From positions 2,108,001 through 2,172,000 of the forward strand of contig CP099842.1 in NCBI GenBank assembly GCA_030062745.1: 64,000 bases of DNA, given 5' to 3'. A program made the position numbers and the translations under genes. The notes beneath the pieces are model-generated. The model was not told the origin of the DNA and made no database searches. It worked only from the letters and a program-made list of their open reading frames with translations. Source of the stretch: Capitulum mitella. Taxonomy: Eukaryota > Arthropoda > Thecostraca > Pollicipedomorpha > Pollicipedidae. Shown here piece by piece: positions 1-10,823 of this stretch (positions within the stretch are counted from its first letter, which is position 1; each line of letters starts with the position of its first letter).

Positions 1-2280
1 CGGTATAGCCGGTATGATGTCGTCATTCTGGCCGTATGTGAGAAGAAAACAAACCTGAAAGCGCCGTTATCTGTTTTAAACACCCAAAAGAGGTTTTGCA
101 CAAATTACATTTCTTCTGGCCCGAAGACGCGTTTTCATTTCCTTTCCATTTCCCCGAAACGCAGATGTGCCACATATCACGATGAAGGTGAGCAATTCCT
201 TTCCGGGACATTCGCGTCAGAGATGAGGCGATAAATTGGCAAGACCGTTTCCTCAGAGACCCCAGCCCACTGCTGACTATGGTCTGTCACGACTGCCGCC
301 CTCCCGAATCGCCTCCTTTAGAGCCGCCATGCTTCGTCAGCATCACATTCACGCCGCCCATGCCGCCAGCCTCCGGTGACTTCAGCTTCATTTGCTGCCA
401 GTGCAGGGGCTGCTTTGACGTCGGACTATCCTCCCGCGGCGTCATCAGACCAGCGTCGGTCTCCGTTGCCTCCGCAACGTCCCTGTCGCATCCTGCGGCC
501 CCTGCTGCGTCCGCGCCAGCCCCCATTAGCTTCATCGCGAGGTCGTTATCCTTCCATTTGCTTCACGTCGCGGGCGGCGGTCTCCGGCCCGATTCAAACG
601 GCGGCGCCGGGTCGCCGTCGGCCGCGCTTCGACGGACGCCCACGTCAGCAGCCGGCCGTCGTCCGGTTCTGACGCTCTGCCGTCGCTCTCCGCTCTGCCT
701 CCGCGCCGTGTCCGCCGCCGCTGCCGGTTTTGCCGACGCCGGCGGCCGGACGGGCGTCCTGTCGCCGGCGACACGCGCTGGCGCCCGGCGGAAGTCGCGA
801 CGAAACCGACAAACATGGCGGCCGCGACGGAGGAAACGGCCGAAAAGGAGTCTGCCGGTGGCGGGGGCGGGGCCGGGGTGGGTCTGGCGTCGGAGAGAGG
901 TCTCGCGTCACTCTGTGATGTGTCGACGCGTCAGGTCCGATCCAGTGACAATGGGACTGAAGTTAGCCGTGAGTCAGACCGGGCGCCCCTCTCTCACCCA
1001 GACCGGCGTCAGTCCCGGGTCAAGCTGGTGGCCGGATCAGACCCGATCCGGCGGCCAGGCATCCGGACCGGATCCGACGCCGGCCACCGGGTCTGACGTC
1101 ATCACGCCCGGCAGGAGTTGGGACGCCGAGTCAGGGATCCAGTTAACCTGAGACCCACTCAGCCGAGGGCCCGGGAAGCCAAAAGCCGGAGTCATGGCCC
1201 GGTGAGCCGGGGAGCAGGGCAGCGAGGCAGCAGCGCACCAGGAGAGCCGGCACACTGAGAGACCGTCCGTCAGACGACGGACAGAGCGGCGGCGCTTTCT
1301 CCGCGCCGTCCGCCGCCGAACCGCCCGCGACGGGCGTGAGCCGTGCCGTGCGTGCGGCACAGGGCCGGTCCGGCCCGGCCCGGAAGCCACAGCTGCGCCG
1401 GCTTGCCGTTACCAGTTGTGCCAACGCGGCAGGGTGTCCCGGGAAGATCAGACGGTTCCCAGGTTGCGCAGCCAGCGCAGCGCGCCGCTGCGCCGCGTCG
1501 CCGCGCGAGCTGACGACCTCCCGTCAGCGCGCCGGCGGCGGGCGGCGCGCGTCAGACGCAGGCCGCCGCCGCGGCCGGCCAGCGGCGCGGCCGGGCGCTC
1601 GGCCGGAAGGCGATCGGCGGCGCGGCCGGCGGCGACAAATGGGCGGACGGCGGCGCCGGCTGGCCGTCCGAGCGCCGCCGTTCGGAGCGGCCGTGACGCC
1701 GCGTCCGGCTGCCGCGTCACCGGGCGTCGCGTCACGTGACGGGCCGGGGCAGCGCCGCCGACTGCCTCGCCGGAAACGGGTGGACGGTTAACGCGCCCCG
1801 GAAAGGGTGGGAAACCGTGACAGACATCACCGGATAGGAACAACTTCCGGTTGTCGGAGGCCACGTGACGTCCGATAGCCTCACTCATCATATGATAGAT
1901 AGGCCGAGCGATAGCGGACCGTTTTGTCATCCCTTGTTTCGGTGGACGCCTGAAGGGGAAGGAGGGCCAACAGCCTTCTTGCTGAAAAGCTGACAATCGA
2001 TTTCAGTGTGTCACGGAATGGCTACTGAAATATATGGCTGAAATCAATCAGGCACAAAAGTGACGTCATACAAGCATCGCAATCGCATCGCAACTGATGG
2101 AGAGAACAGACGACCCAACTCATGAGAACGAAGCGACCGCAAGCTGGTCTGGCTATCCCCTGGGTTAGACAGATCTTTGCAAAGTTATGAGCAGATATGA
2201 GTCGGGATCCCGACGGAATGCAGGTTATCGTTTTGCGTCGGATTCTGAGCTGACAAGGGTAAGTGTGGCGTCACCTGGGC
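1..2280. other. gene-poor stretch with a GC-rich island
   Basis: No gene is recognised. About 560-1790 is very rich in G+C and CpG, which keeps many overlapping reading frames open on both strands. Their translations are Arg/Ala/Pro/Gly-rich and match no domain. The island could be a promoter region for a gene outside the window, but nothing here proves that. The flanks have ordinary composition. Confidence 0.5.
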
Positions 2281-2394
2281 GCCACTTTGCTTCGGAGGGA
2301 CGCGACCTTTCCGAGATGACGCAATGACCCGTCCAGGTCATTGCTCCGGAGGAACGCGACCTTTCCGAGATGACGCAGTGAACCGCCCAGGTCA
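2281..2394. repeat. two-copy tandem repeat, 54-60 bp unit
   Basis: Two adjacent units (2281-2340 and 2341-2394) share a core reading CGCGACCTTTCCGAGATGAC and both end in CAGGTCA. The second unit is six bases shorter. It is a short minisatellite with no coding potential. Confidence 0.8.
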
Positions 2395-2873
2395 ACAAGA
2401 GGTTGAACACATCACGGGGATAAGCTGCATTCCATCGGGATCCTGGCACGTATCTGGTTATGAGTAATTCCACTCATTTCATTCCTGGATAGCATGAAGC
2501 CTAGAGCGAACGTATCCCTCCGCTGACATTGTCGTAGTAATGCCGTTATGCTTACGACATAATCATCCAGAATGTTGGTCCACGGAACTTATCGGTTCCA
2601 ACGGCCTAAATTGCCTCGATTCCAGATGAGATCGATCAGGTTCATTGTTAAGGGATTTATTGTTTTTGTTCCAGCTCTGACCGTAATGTTTTGTCCAATA
2701 GCGTTGCGTGCGGAAGTTGGACCCTCCATAATTACGATGGCGGTCAAGCCAACATCAAAAAAATGCTAGCCAGTAACCAGCCACTTTATGGGCTTATTGT
2801 TTTATCGATACCAAAGCCTGCGGTGTCAATAATCGCCGCAGTAAGGACGCTGAATACAGAATGCATCTCATCT
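2395..2873. other. no recognised feature
   Basis: This stretch has ordinary base composition. No convincing coding region, RNA gene or repeat was found. Confidence 0.5.
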
Positions 2874-3235
2874 CAGGGGCGGATCCAGCGGCTCCATTTG
2901 GGGGTGGGGAAGGGGGCCAAACCAGTTTCCTGGGTGTGAATGGTAGGTCAGCGGAGTCGTTGACCGGGGAAGGGGGAGGATTGAAAGACGCTGGTCGTGG
3001 GTTCGGAGTGCACTTCAGCGGCTGAGTATGGATGGTAGGCCATCAACCGGATGGAGGACGGGTGGAAGACACTGATTATGGGCTGGATTCGGAGTTCCAG
3101 CAACGTCAAAATCTGGTTGAGCAGAAATATCCATGTCTTTGGGTGGGGGGAGTAAATGACCATTTAGCCCCCTAATCGTGGTTGGGGGGCCGAGTTGGTA
3201 TCATGACCGAGGTGACCCCCTTGGATTCGCCTGTG
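2874..3235. mobile_element. probable short hAT-like non-autonomous element
   Basis: The left end reads CAGGGGCGGATCCAG. The right end, read on the opposite strand, is CACAGGCGAATCCAAGG, so the termini are imperfect inverted repeats. A G-rich block follows the left end and a C-rich block precedes the right end, as in the other CAGGGGCG-ended elements of this window. No clear 8-base target duplication is visible, so the copy is old or its borders are slightly off. Confidence 0.45.
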
Positions 3236-3428
3236 CACAGGTAGCTGCGTTGATCGACAGTTGCATCCAACACTGTTTTCTGCGTTTCATCTGGCTCAAT
3301 TCGACTGATCCAACATTTGTCTGTCCCTTGTTGTAGCCAGTGAACGTATCAGTGCGCGATCGCCTGTTCGCGCTGGACTCCACTCCGAGCACTGTTCACG
3401 ACCGCGGCCCCTAATCTCGGCGCTGGCA

Positions 3429-3589
3429 GACTGTGTCTCACGGTGAGGTCCGGAGGCTGGAGGGGAATGTATCAGGGTGAGGCCCCGAGGCTGGAGGGAA
3501 ACTGTATTTCACGGTGAGGTCCCGAGGACTGGCGGGAGACTGTATCTCACGGTGAGGTCCCGGGGCTGGAGGGAGGCTGTATCTCACGG
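3429..3589. repeat. minisatellite, about 36 bp unit, 4-5 copies
   Basis: The repeated core is CTCACGGTGAGGTCCCG followed by GGCTGGAGGGA and a CTGTAT linker. Copies differ by a few substitutions and short gaps. Each contains GGTGAGGT, which resembles a splice donor, but there is no sign of an exon array. Confidence 0.85.
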
Positions 3590-3689
3590 CCACCGGGCTG
3601 GCGGGCGGGGCAGTGCTGCTGCTCTGGTACCCCGCGGTCGTGAAGGCCATCGCTCCCAATTACCCGTTCAAAACAGCATCGATTCACGA

Positions 3690-4490
3690 GCCGGTCGCCC
3701 GGCGAGACGAACAAACAACGCCGGGACCGAAATACGCCCGGCTGGCGGAGCCGGCTGCAGCGCAGGGAGCCGGGCCGGGGCGGATCCCGGACCCGGCGGC
3801 CGGGCCGGGGCGGATCCAGTGCACGCTCGCCTCTGACTGGCGCGTGAGCTCCGCCTCGGCCCGGTGGTCGTGTCGGCCGAGGCGGAGCCCGGCGTGGGCT
3901 GCCGGCGATCGCGGGCTCGGTTTCAGGCGATCACGATCGGAGCGGTTCCGTTCCGGCCGGGCCGGTTTCCGCGGGTTGGGTTACGAGAGTGTGCGGTTTC
4001 ACGAGAGCGGGACGCCAGCGCGGACGTGACTCTTGAGGGAGCCGTGCTCGCGGCCGATCACCCGACATTTCTACCACGTGCTCGGTCACCGGGGCCCCCT
4101 CCGCCGACGGCGCTGCCGGCCACGTCGCCCGCCACGGCGGATCCCCGCGGCGGACCCGACACGACCCCTGGTCAAGGTCGGCGCCCGCACGAGCGCCGCT
4201 CTGCGACGTCATCGCGGCGGCGGCGGCGGCGGCGGCGGCCCGCCCGCCTCGCAACAGCGCCGGCGGCCGCCGAGCGGCGGCCCGTGATTGGCACCGGGCG
4301 GGGGCCGACTGACGGCCCGCCGGCAGCGGCGGCGGCTCCGCTGAACGGGGCATCGCCGGTCGATCGCGGTCGGAGCGATTGCCGCCGGCGATCGGTGCGC
4401 CTGGCCGCTACTTTTAGCCGGCCGACGCTATTTTTGCCCGCCGTGCGCCGCGGCGAAATGCGCCTGAATTGCCGCCGGCCTCTGTGAATT
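3690..4490. other. GC-rich island with a (GGC)n tract
   Basis: This block has very high G+C and CpG and includes a (GGC)n run at about 4214-4240. The open frames are low-complexity on both strands and look like products of composition, not genes. The block could be a CpG-rich regulatory region; no gene could be assigned to it. Confidence 0.5.
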
Positions 4491-7400
4491 GTCTGAAAGA
4501 CACAGCGGTTAGGTTTCCTTTTTCGTCGATGATAAGGAATGTTTTGATGTCGTGAACTGCAGCGGGAGCTGCAGCAACCTGGTGGGACAGGGGCCGGGCT
4601 TCGGGTTCTTCCGCTGGCCGCCTGGGTGCGGGTATGAACAAATACACGGGACGCGCACCAGAGTTTGACCTCGAGGCTCTCTGACGAAGGCCAGAACGCT
4701 ACCGGCTGCCCAGCTGCGTCATCACCGTCGCCACGTGATGCGTGAGGTCGTCACGCGCCGGGCGAGGTCGTCACAGGCTAAAATATGACAGTAGCGATAA
4801 TCCATTCTCCCAAGACGAATCGTGCCAGTTCGGAACGATTACTGAGGCGCTGAGTCTGCAGCCTGAATACAGTACTGGCACACGAAAGCTTCCATGAGTC
4901 ATCGGCCTCATCCATTCGATAGCGAGGCAGCTGTTGAGACTAGGCGCCCCACGAACCTCATGCGTCTTGTCCGCTGCACTTCTGTGCATAGGTCATATCA
5001 AGCTGCGCTGTTGTTCGAAAGTTTGGCGTGAGGTACGTTAGCGCTAGCCACGGCCTTTAAAGTGGTCCGGCAAATGTCATGTACTGAGCCGTGGACCAAG
5101 TTTAGAACAGGTCATTATATAATATAGGCAAAGAACAGGTTATTCCCATAAGTCCATTCAGCTACAAAAGAAACTTTTGTCATTTCTGAAGAAAGCACGT
5201 TGTTTGCAGCACCCGCACATTCAACAGAAAGAGAGTGATTCTGCCGAAAATGGGCCATTCGGTTTTTTATGCATGCACTGCGCATGCCCATGGCTTGAAT
5301 GCGTCATAATATGTACATTGCATTACATTTCACTACACATCATGATCACATCAGAAAATAACAAACATAACATTCATGCCTATAGTATCACCTTCCTTTT
5401 AACTATAGTATCATCCACCTACCCATTCCCGGGATCACCAATCATGCATAGAGCACGAGCTTTTTGCCAGGAAGCATGCTGCATTTTAACGAAATTACCA
5501 TTTCTTATAACGACAGCGAAATGTTAGTTTTAAGTCCAAGTCTTGCGTGATATATCATCTGCTTTCAGCACATGTTTTCGTCTAAACGCACTGTCCCGAA
5601 AGTGGATGCTGTTGGAAGAGTAACAAATGAAGCCTCTTCAAGTCGACTGTTGGCTGCCCGGCTTAGGACACGTTGCAGAATGGCGCGCAATGCTGCAATG
5701 CACTGCAACGAACGCGATTTTGGACATATGGCTGTACGGCCCAGCCGAATTCAAAGGCTGGCCAATGGCCCGTTCGTTGTCGTGCTGTCCGCGTTGAACA
5801 TACAACATGCTTTTAAGCAAATGAAGCCAGCCGGCTTGCACTGTTGAAGAGCACCATCAAACTGATGTCACTGCTGAGGCCCGGGCTCCGCCGAACTTGG
5901 TGGGACCATCGGCGAAACGATCAATATGGACAATCAGTATGTCAATATCAGTAGCCATGTGTGGACTCCACAACAGGCAGACCTTTTTGCCGAGCACTTT
6001 TGCGTCACGAGCGCTGACATACCTTAAACATGGCCGGCATCGGAATTATTTCACGGGCACTGGCTGCCACAGTCCGGCTAAGCTTGCCCATCAAAGACCC
6101 AGCACTGAATTCGCTCGTCTGTTGAACCAGCTGGAATGCTTTCTCGTTGTTCACCCGCAACATTGAAGCGTCAAAACACATTCCGTTTGTGGCGTTGTTT
6201 TGCCCACGTAAGTGCACAATGCCAAGAGCGTTCGAACATTTTTTCTACCACTCACTGCAGGCACTCCGCGTTTTGTGCGACTTGCTACAACTTCAGTGGG
6301 GGTAAAGCGCGTGATGTGGATACAAAAAGCAAATCAGGACTGTTACATTCGAGCTTCTCTAACATTCCTTTTGATTTCAGAGAAATCGGTTCCTTTTTGA
6401 GCGGGATCCTACACCGGACTCCAAATCTGCGCTCCCCGTGTTTACCAGAGGTTACGCTACCATTATAAACAGCTTTGCGGCGCCTTTAGCGGCGTCGGAT
6501 GGCTGAACAAAACCATCTCCGAAATTTGCTCTTAGCCTGGGCAGTCTCAGCCGCTCAACAAAAGAAGAAATGACTCTGTTTTGGCGTAAATAAAGTTGCA
6601 ATGATCCTACACATTTACTGAGTGCCTGCAATGGCTGGCTGAGTAAATGCCGGAACTGCTTTGCTTCTCAGAAGGAGCTGTCGACAGCCGAGACTGAGCG
6701 GAACGGAAACGCACTAAATGAAATCATAAGCCACAAACTGCATCCAAACTCAGCTTTGCCGTCGGCGCACCCCACACTCCGTTCAAAACGCACCAAATGT
6801 CATTCACCCCTGCCGCCATGCCCGCAAAAAATGTCTGCGTGTCCAAAGCGCGAGTCTCCAAGACACGTGCGGTCGGACAGGCGGAAGGCTGTTCCGCTCC
6901 CACGCTCGCCCCGCGACCCCGACAAACACGGGCTGGATCCAGCGCGGGCGGGCCACGCACCGACGCGCCGTCAACACCGCCCGCGCGCCGTCGCAGGCCG
7001 CCGCCCCAGGCGGACACGACAGCCGGTGTTTTCGGGCGGCCTCGACCGCAGGCACCCGGCTGATCAGGACCTCGGTCGACCGCCGGCTGCAAACATGGGC
7101 CCGCCTCCCGTCAGAGGGGAACGCGTGTTTATTTTTGTGTTTTCCGAGCCGTGTTGTAACGTTTATGTCACTGATGTCTTGGTTTTTGCATCCATCTTTA
7201 TCCTCAAACTTGAATTTGAACTAGAAGGTTGCGCCAACAGTTCAAGCTTCTCAAAAGCAGCGAAAGGAGCAAAAACATATCAAGGTTTAATACAGCACAC
7301 ACGGAGATTCATTAACGTGTCCTTTCTGGAATCCCATCACACAGCCTCGCACCGGCCCACGCCTCGCGAAAACCCAGGCTCCGCCTGCCGGCGGGGCCGC

Positions 7401-7956
7401 GGGGTGCCCGCTGACGTGATCCCGAGTGACGGGCGTACGTTGCTTGTTTGGCTCCGGTCACCTGTCCTCCTGTTCAGGAGGAAGGGGGACGGGACGGACC
7501 GCGCCGCTCGGTTCCGACTCGACAAATCGGCTGAGCCGCCGGGGATCGAGGCGCGGTTCGACGCGAGGCGGTCGAGACTGACTCGGAACTGGTCGCGCCA
7601 TCACTCTCTGGTTTCGCGGCGCTTCCATGTGACGAACGGACGGCTGTGCCATGTCTGGCACAATGCCCCATCCCCTGTGTCCACCGTCTGCGGCAAAAGC
7701 TAAAGCCCCATACAACGGAGAGACTCCGTAAAGGAGCTCGCCATGTGACCGCCCATTGATGTGTCCTAAGTGAGAGTAATTTTGGGCCATCTTGACTGCG
7801 CCAACATTTCCTCCCCCAACAGGTGAGGGACATCCCTTTGGACATCAAAGACCGGCCGGACATGAACGGTCTCCAGCTGCCGGCCCGCGGCAGCTGTTCC
7901 AACCCGGCCCACCTGCCGGCGGCGCCAGCCGGCCAAGGTCGCGGTCGCGCCCACCG
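4491..7956. other. no recognised gene
   Basis: Composition is mixed. Short open frames near 5572-6470 and 6724-7790 occur on both strands, with no recognisable domain and no consistent splice structure. I see nothing here that can be annotated with support. Confidence 0.45.
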
Positions 7957-8500
7957 CAGGGCAGTCAGCCGGGCAGGACGAACTGCCCACTACCCAGCGA
8001 CCCGACCCATCGCAAGGCAGTCGACCGGACAGGACGACTGCCCGTTGCCCAGCGGCCAGACCCACCCAGGGGCGTAGCCATGGGGGGCCACGGGGGCCAT
8101 GTCCCCCTCGAGTCAAGCGGTCTACACTGGATCTATGGCGATTTCGCAGGAATACGCAATGGTGACCATATATTTGTTGCAAAATCAAACAATGTTTTCC
8201 TGTGCGTTGGACATGAGGTAAATTGCATAAAACTGCTGCGTTTCCTACAAATTTCGTCGTATGCCAGTGGCATATGACGAAATTTGACATTTGGTCCCCT
8301 CCCTGGGGAAATCTCGGCTACGTGCCTGGGCCCCCGCAGGGCGGGCGGTCGGGCGGGACGGACCGTCCGCTGATCAGCGGCCGACCCATCGCAAGGCAGT
8401 CGACCAGGCAGGACGGAGTACCCACTGCCCAGCGGCCGACCCATCGCAGGGCAGTGGAGCGGGCATTACGGACTACGCACTGCCCAGCGGCCCGTCCCGC
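7957..8500. repeat. GC-rich tandem array, about 54 bp unit, split by an insertion
   Basis: Units contain CGACCCATCGCAAGGCAGT followed by CCGGACAGGACG-like and GCCCAGCGGCC-like segments. Copies lie at 7957-8066 and again at 8329-8500. The two blocks are separated by a short element with CAGGGGCGTAGCC ends, so they were probably one array before the insertion. Confidence 0.75.
8067..8328. mobile_element. short hAT-like element inserted in a tandem array
   Basis: The left terminus is CAGGGGCGTAGCC; the right terminus on the other strand is CAGGCACGTAGCC. The internal 260 bases are AT-richer than the array around them. The flanking 8-mers, gacccacc and ggcccccg, both resemble the array's gacccatc segment. 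This fits a decayed 8-base target duplication within one repeat unit. No coding capacity is present. Confidence 0.6.
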
Positions 8501-8578
8501 CGCCGCACGTGGTCGATCGCTGACAGGAGCCAGCTCTGTCCGCGGTGAGGATCGCTGCCGCAGGGGCTGACGCCGGAC

Positions 8579-9109
8579 CTGCACGACCTCCGTGAAGTCC
8601 TCATAGCTGTAGTCCTCATAGTCCTCATGGCCGCAGACCGCCGGCCCTCGCTGGCAAGCGAAGGCCGTCATTCCGACAGGCTTCCATTCTGAACTGGAGA
8701 GTGGCATCGCTTCCGACACGTTGCATTTCGAGCCCACTGGTTTAGTCGTGTCTTTGAGCATACAGTCAATTTCCGTATTTGGAAAGACAACGTTTAAGAA
8801 TTTTCTGCCCACAGCACTGGTGGCGAAAGGTTCGTTAACTTCCAAAGAAAGCAAACAGCTGTTTTGAGGTGAAGTGGTATCGATTATGTTTATGGAGTAT
8901 AAATGAATAAGAGGATCGTTTAATGCCATTAAAACCCCTTGCATCTTGGCATTATTTAATGCCTTAGTAAGCTGGGTTAAGCTAATTAATGACGAAAGCC
9001 TTTTTAATACAAAACTACCGTTATTCATGTATGCTGGGAAGTCCGAAAAACGTAATCGATACCCATCAGAGTAAAACACGATTACGGAATTGTGAAGTGT
9101 TTTTAGCGC
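8579..9109 (-). CDS. putative coding exon, unrecognised protein
   Basis: A 177-codon open frame runs through only moderately GC sequence, where a chance frame of this length is less likely than in the GC islands. It is bounded by an acceptor-like TATAG at 9110-9114 and a CAG/GTCCGG donor-like site at 8579. The peptide has balanced, protein-like composition. It begins near ALKTLHNSVIVFYSDGYR, contains several cysteines, and ends in an acidic-aromatic stretch (HEDYEDYSYEDF). I do not recognise the family. It could be one internal exon of a secreted or membrane protein, or transposon-derived. Neither flanking exon is secure. Confidence 0.35.
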
Positions 9110-9249
9110 CTATACAGGTTGATTGCGTAAAGAGTCTATTTATCGATGTTTGACAATGCACGAAAAACATCTTAAGCTGAAGGGCGTATTGCGACTTTCC
9201 GTAATAATCCTAAATACCCCGCATACGTCGTAACTTCCATAACCTTCAA

Positions 9250-9398
9250 TAACGCAACTTGTACCAAGAACAAGTGCGAACATCCTCCTTTCCTGGAGGT
9301 ACGCTGCGGTTTGAGAAATGCCAAGCCGTATGAATATTGTCGATCGAGCATCTCATAATTCAGCTTCATGCGATCACCACCATTTGCATTCACCTCTT
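9250..9398 (-). CDS. possible upstream exon of the unrecognised minus-strand gene
   Basis: An open frame beginning near VNANGGDRMKLNYEMLDR lies just upstream, in transcription order, of the 8579-9109 segment. An AG acceptor-like site precedes it. Several GT sites could serve as donors in a phase compatible with the next segment. The peptide is protein-like but unrecognised. The joining is inference, and the downstream border is uncertain. Confidence 0.22.
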
Positions 9399-9484
9399 GC
9401 TAATAAAGCCTGCGTTTCCTAAAGTCCATCTGAGCATCATCAAAATGAGAATGGCAGTATTGTTATTCCCATTTTGATGATTGT

Positions 9485-9605
9485 TTAATGACCTATTACT
9501 TTCCCGAACAGCAAAACAGGCCAGCTTGTCATCATGTCATTTTGGTAAAAATTTAATGCCGTATTAACTTTCCGGAGCAGCAAAACAGGCCAGCTTGTCG
9601 TCGTG
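9485..9605. repeat. two-copy direct repeat, about 65 bp period
   Basis: Two copies share the core AGCAAAACAGGCCAGCTTGTC and a preceding TTAATG...TATTA...CTTTCC segment. They are close together and diverged at a few positions. Function is unknown; this is probably a local duplication. Confidence 0.75.
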
Positions 9606-10563
9606 AGTTAATATGAGCTTTTGCTCATAACCATTAAGTGCGCTGTTCTACTGTTCGCAGAAGCAGGCTTCATATAAACATCAAGGGCTGGCGAAAAGCA
9701 AGGCAGTCGGCCCTCATTGTCCGCAATGGCAGAGGGCGGCGCCCAGCGGAAGACCTCGCTCGCTACGTCACATTCGACGAAAGGATCAGCCACGGCCAAC
9801 GCTACGGCTCGCACGCAATCTACGTAACGTGATTCAGTTCCCGATTGTAATCCCCGTCCACTCAGTGTGTTCGATGCCAAACAGACGACGTCGCTGGCGA
9901 AGGCCCGGGGCCCTGAGACCTGGCGGAGGGGTCCGACGGCGCGGAGGACAGCACTCACCACGGACCTGGACCGGGGACCTGGCGGCCAGTTCGGCCGGCG
10001 GCCTGCGCTGCGTCCGGCACCTGCGGACGCGACCTGCTCCGTGACCTCCGCGAAATGTCGCCAGCGCACACAGGCCGCACCGCGCCCGACGCGCGCGCTG
10101 TTGTCGCAGGTGGCCGGCGAACTGCGCCGCGCCGCAGCGGCACCGTATCGCGCCGCTCGGTAGGATAAGGACGTGTCCCGTCCGATAACGGCGCGGGCCG
10201 GCTACGTGACGAGAGGCGACGCCCCGACGCCGTCACGGGCCGGCGCGGCACGTGACGGCCTCGGTTCCGGCCGCGCGAGTCATACACGGCACGACTGCAG
10301 CGACCCGACATCTATACCTCATCCTTGCTTTCTGATTCTTACCCCTTACACTGCCCTTATCCGGTACAGTTAAGTGCCACTTTACCCCATTCCTTCATTC
10401 CATGGTTCCGCAATGATCCAGTGAGTCAAAGGAGTTCTGCCCAAATGCCTCACCCCCCAACCAGGCACCCCGAGTCAGCCCGCGCCGGGCCGGCATGACG
10501 AAGTGGACGGCCGGCCGGAAGTACGTCGTGTTTGTTTGATCAGCGTTGCCAGGACCCCACGGC
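9606..10563. other. no recognised gene; GC-rich from about 9890 to 10290
   Basis: A CpG-rich block lies in the middle of this stretch. Its open frames are low-complexity and overlap on both strands. No domain, splice structure or RNA gene is evident. Confidence 0.45.
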
Positions 10564-10823
10564 GTGTCAGCCTGAGGACGCCCGGCAACCGGCGCCTCCC
10601 GAGGAGGACAGTCCCGTGTCAGCCTGAGGACGCCCGGCAACCGACGCCTCCCGAGGAGGACAGTCCCTTGTCAGCCTGAGGACGCCCGGCAGCCGACGCC
10701 TCCCGAGGAGGACAGCTCCGTGTCAGCCTGAGGACGCCCGGCAACCGACGCCTCCCGAGGAGGACAGTCCCTTGTCAGCCTGAGGACGCCCGGCAGCCGC
10801 CACTCCGCCGGAGGAGGACAGCC
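10564..10823. repeat. minisatellite, exactly 52 bp unit, 5 copies
   Basis: Units start at 10564, 10616, 10668, 10720 and 10772. Each contains GTCAGCCTGAGGACGCCCGG and then CGCCTCCCGAGGAGGACAG. The copies are nearly identical, which implies recent expansion. On the minus strand the array encodes a Gly/Ser/Ala-rich repeat peptide, but no gene structure supports translation. Confidence 0.92.

Noticed and set aside
279-1791. several long frames in the first GC island
   Set aside because: They overlap on both strands, are low-complexity Arg/Ala/Pro/Gly, and lack start context, splice sites and domains.
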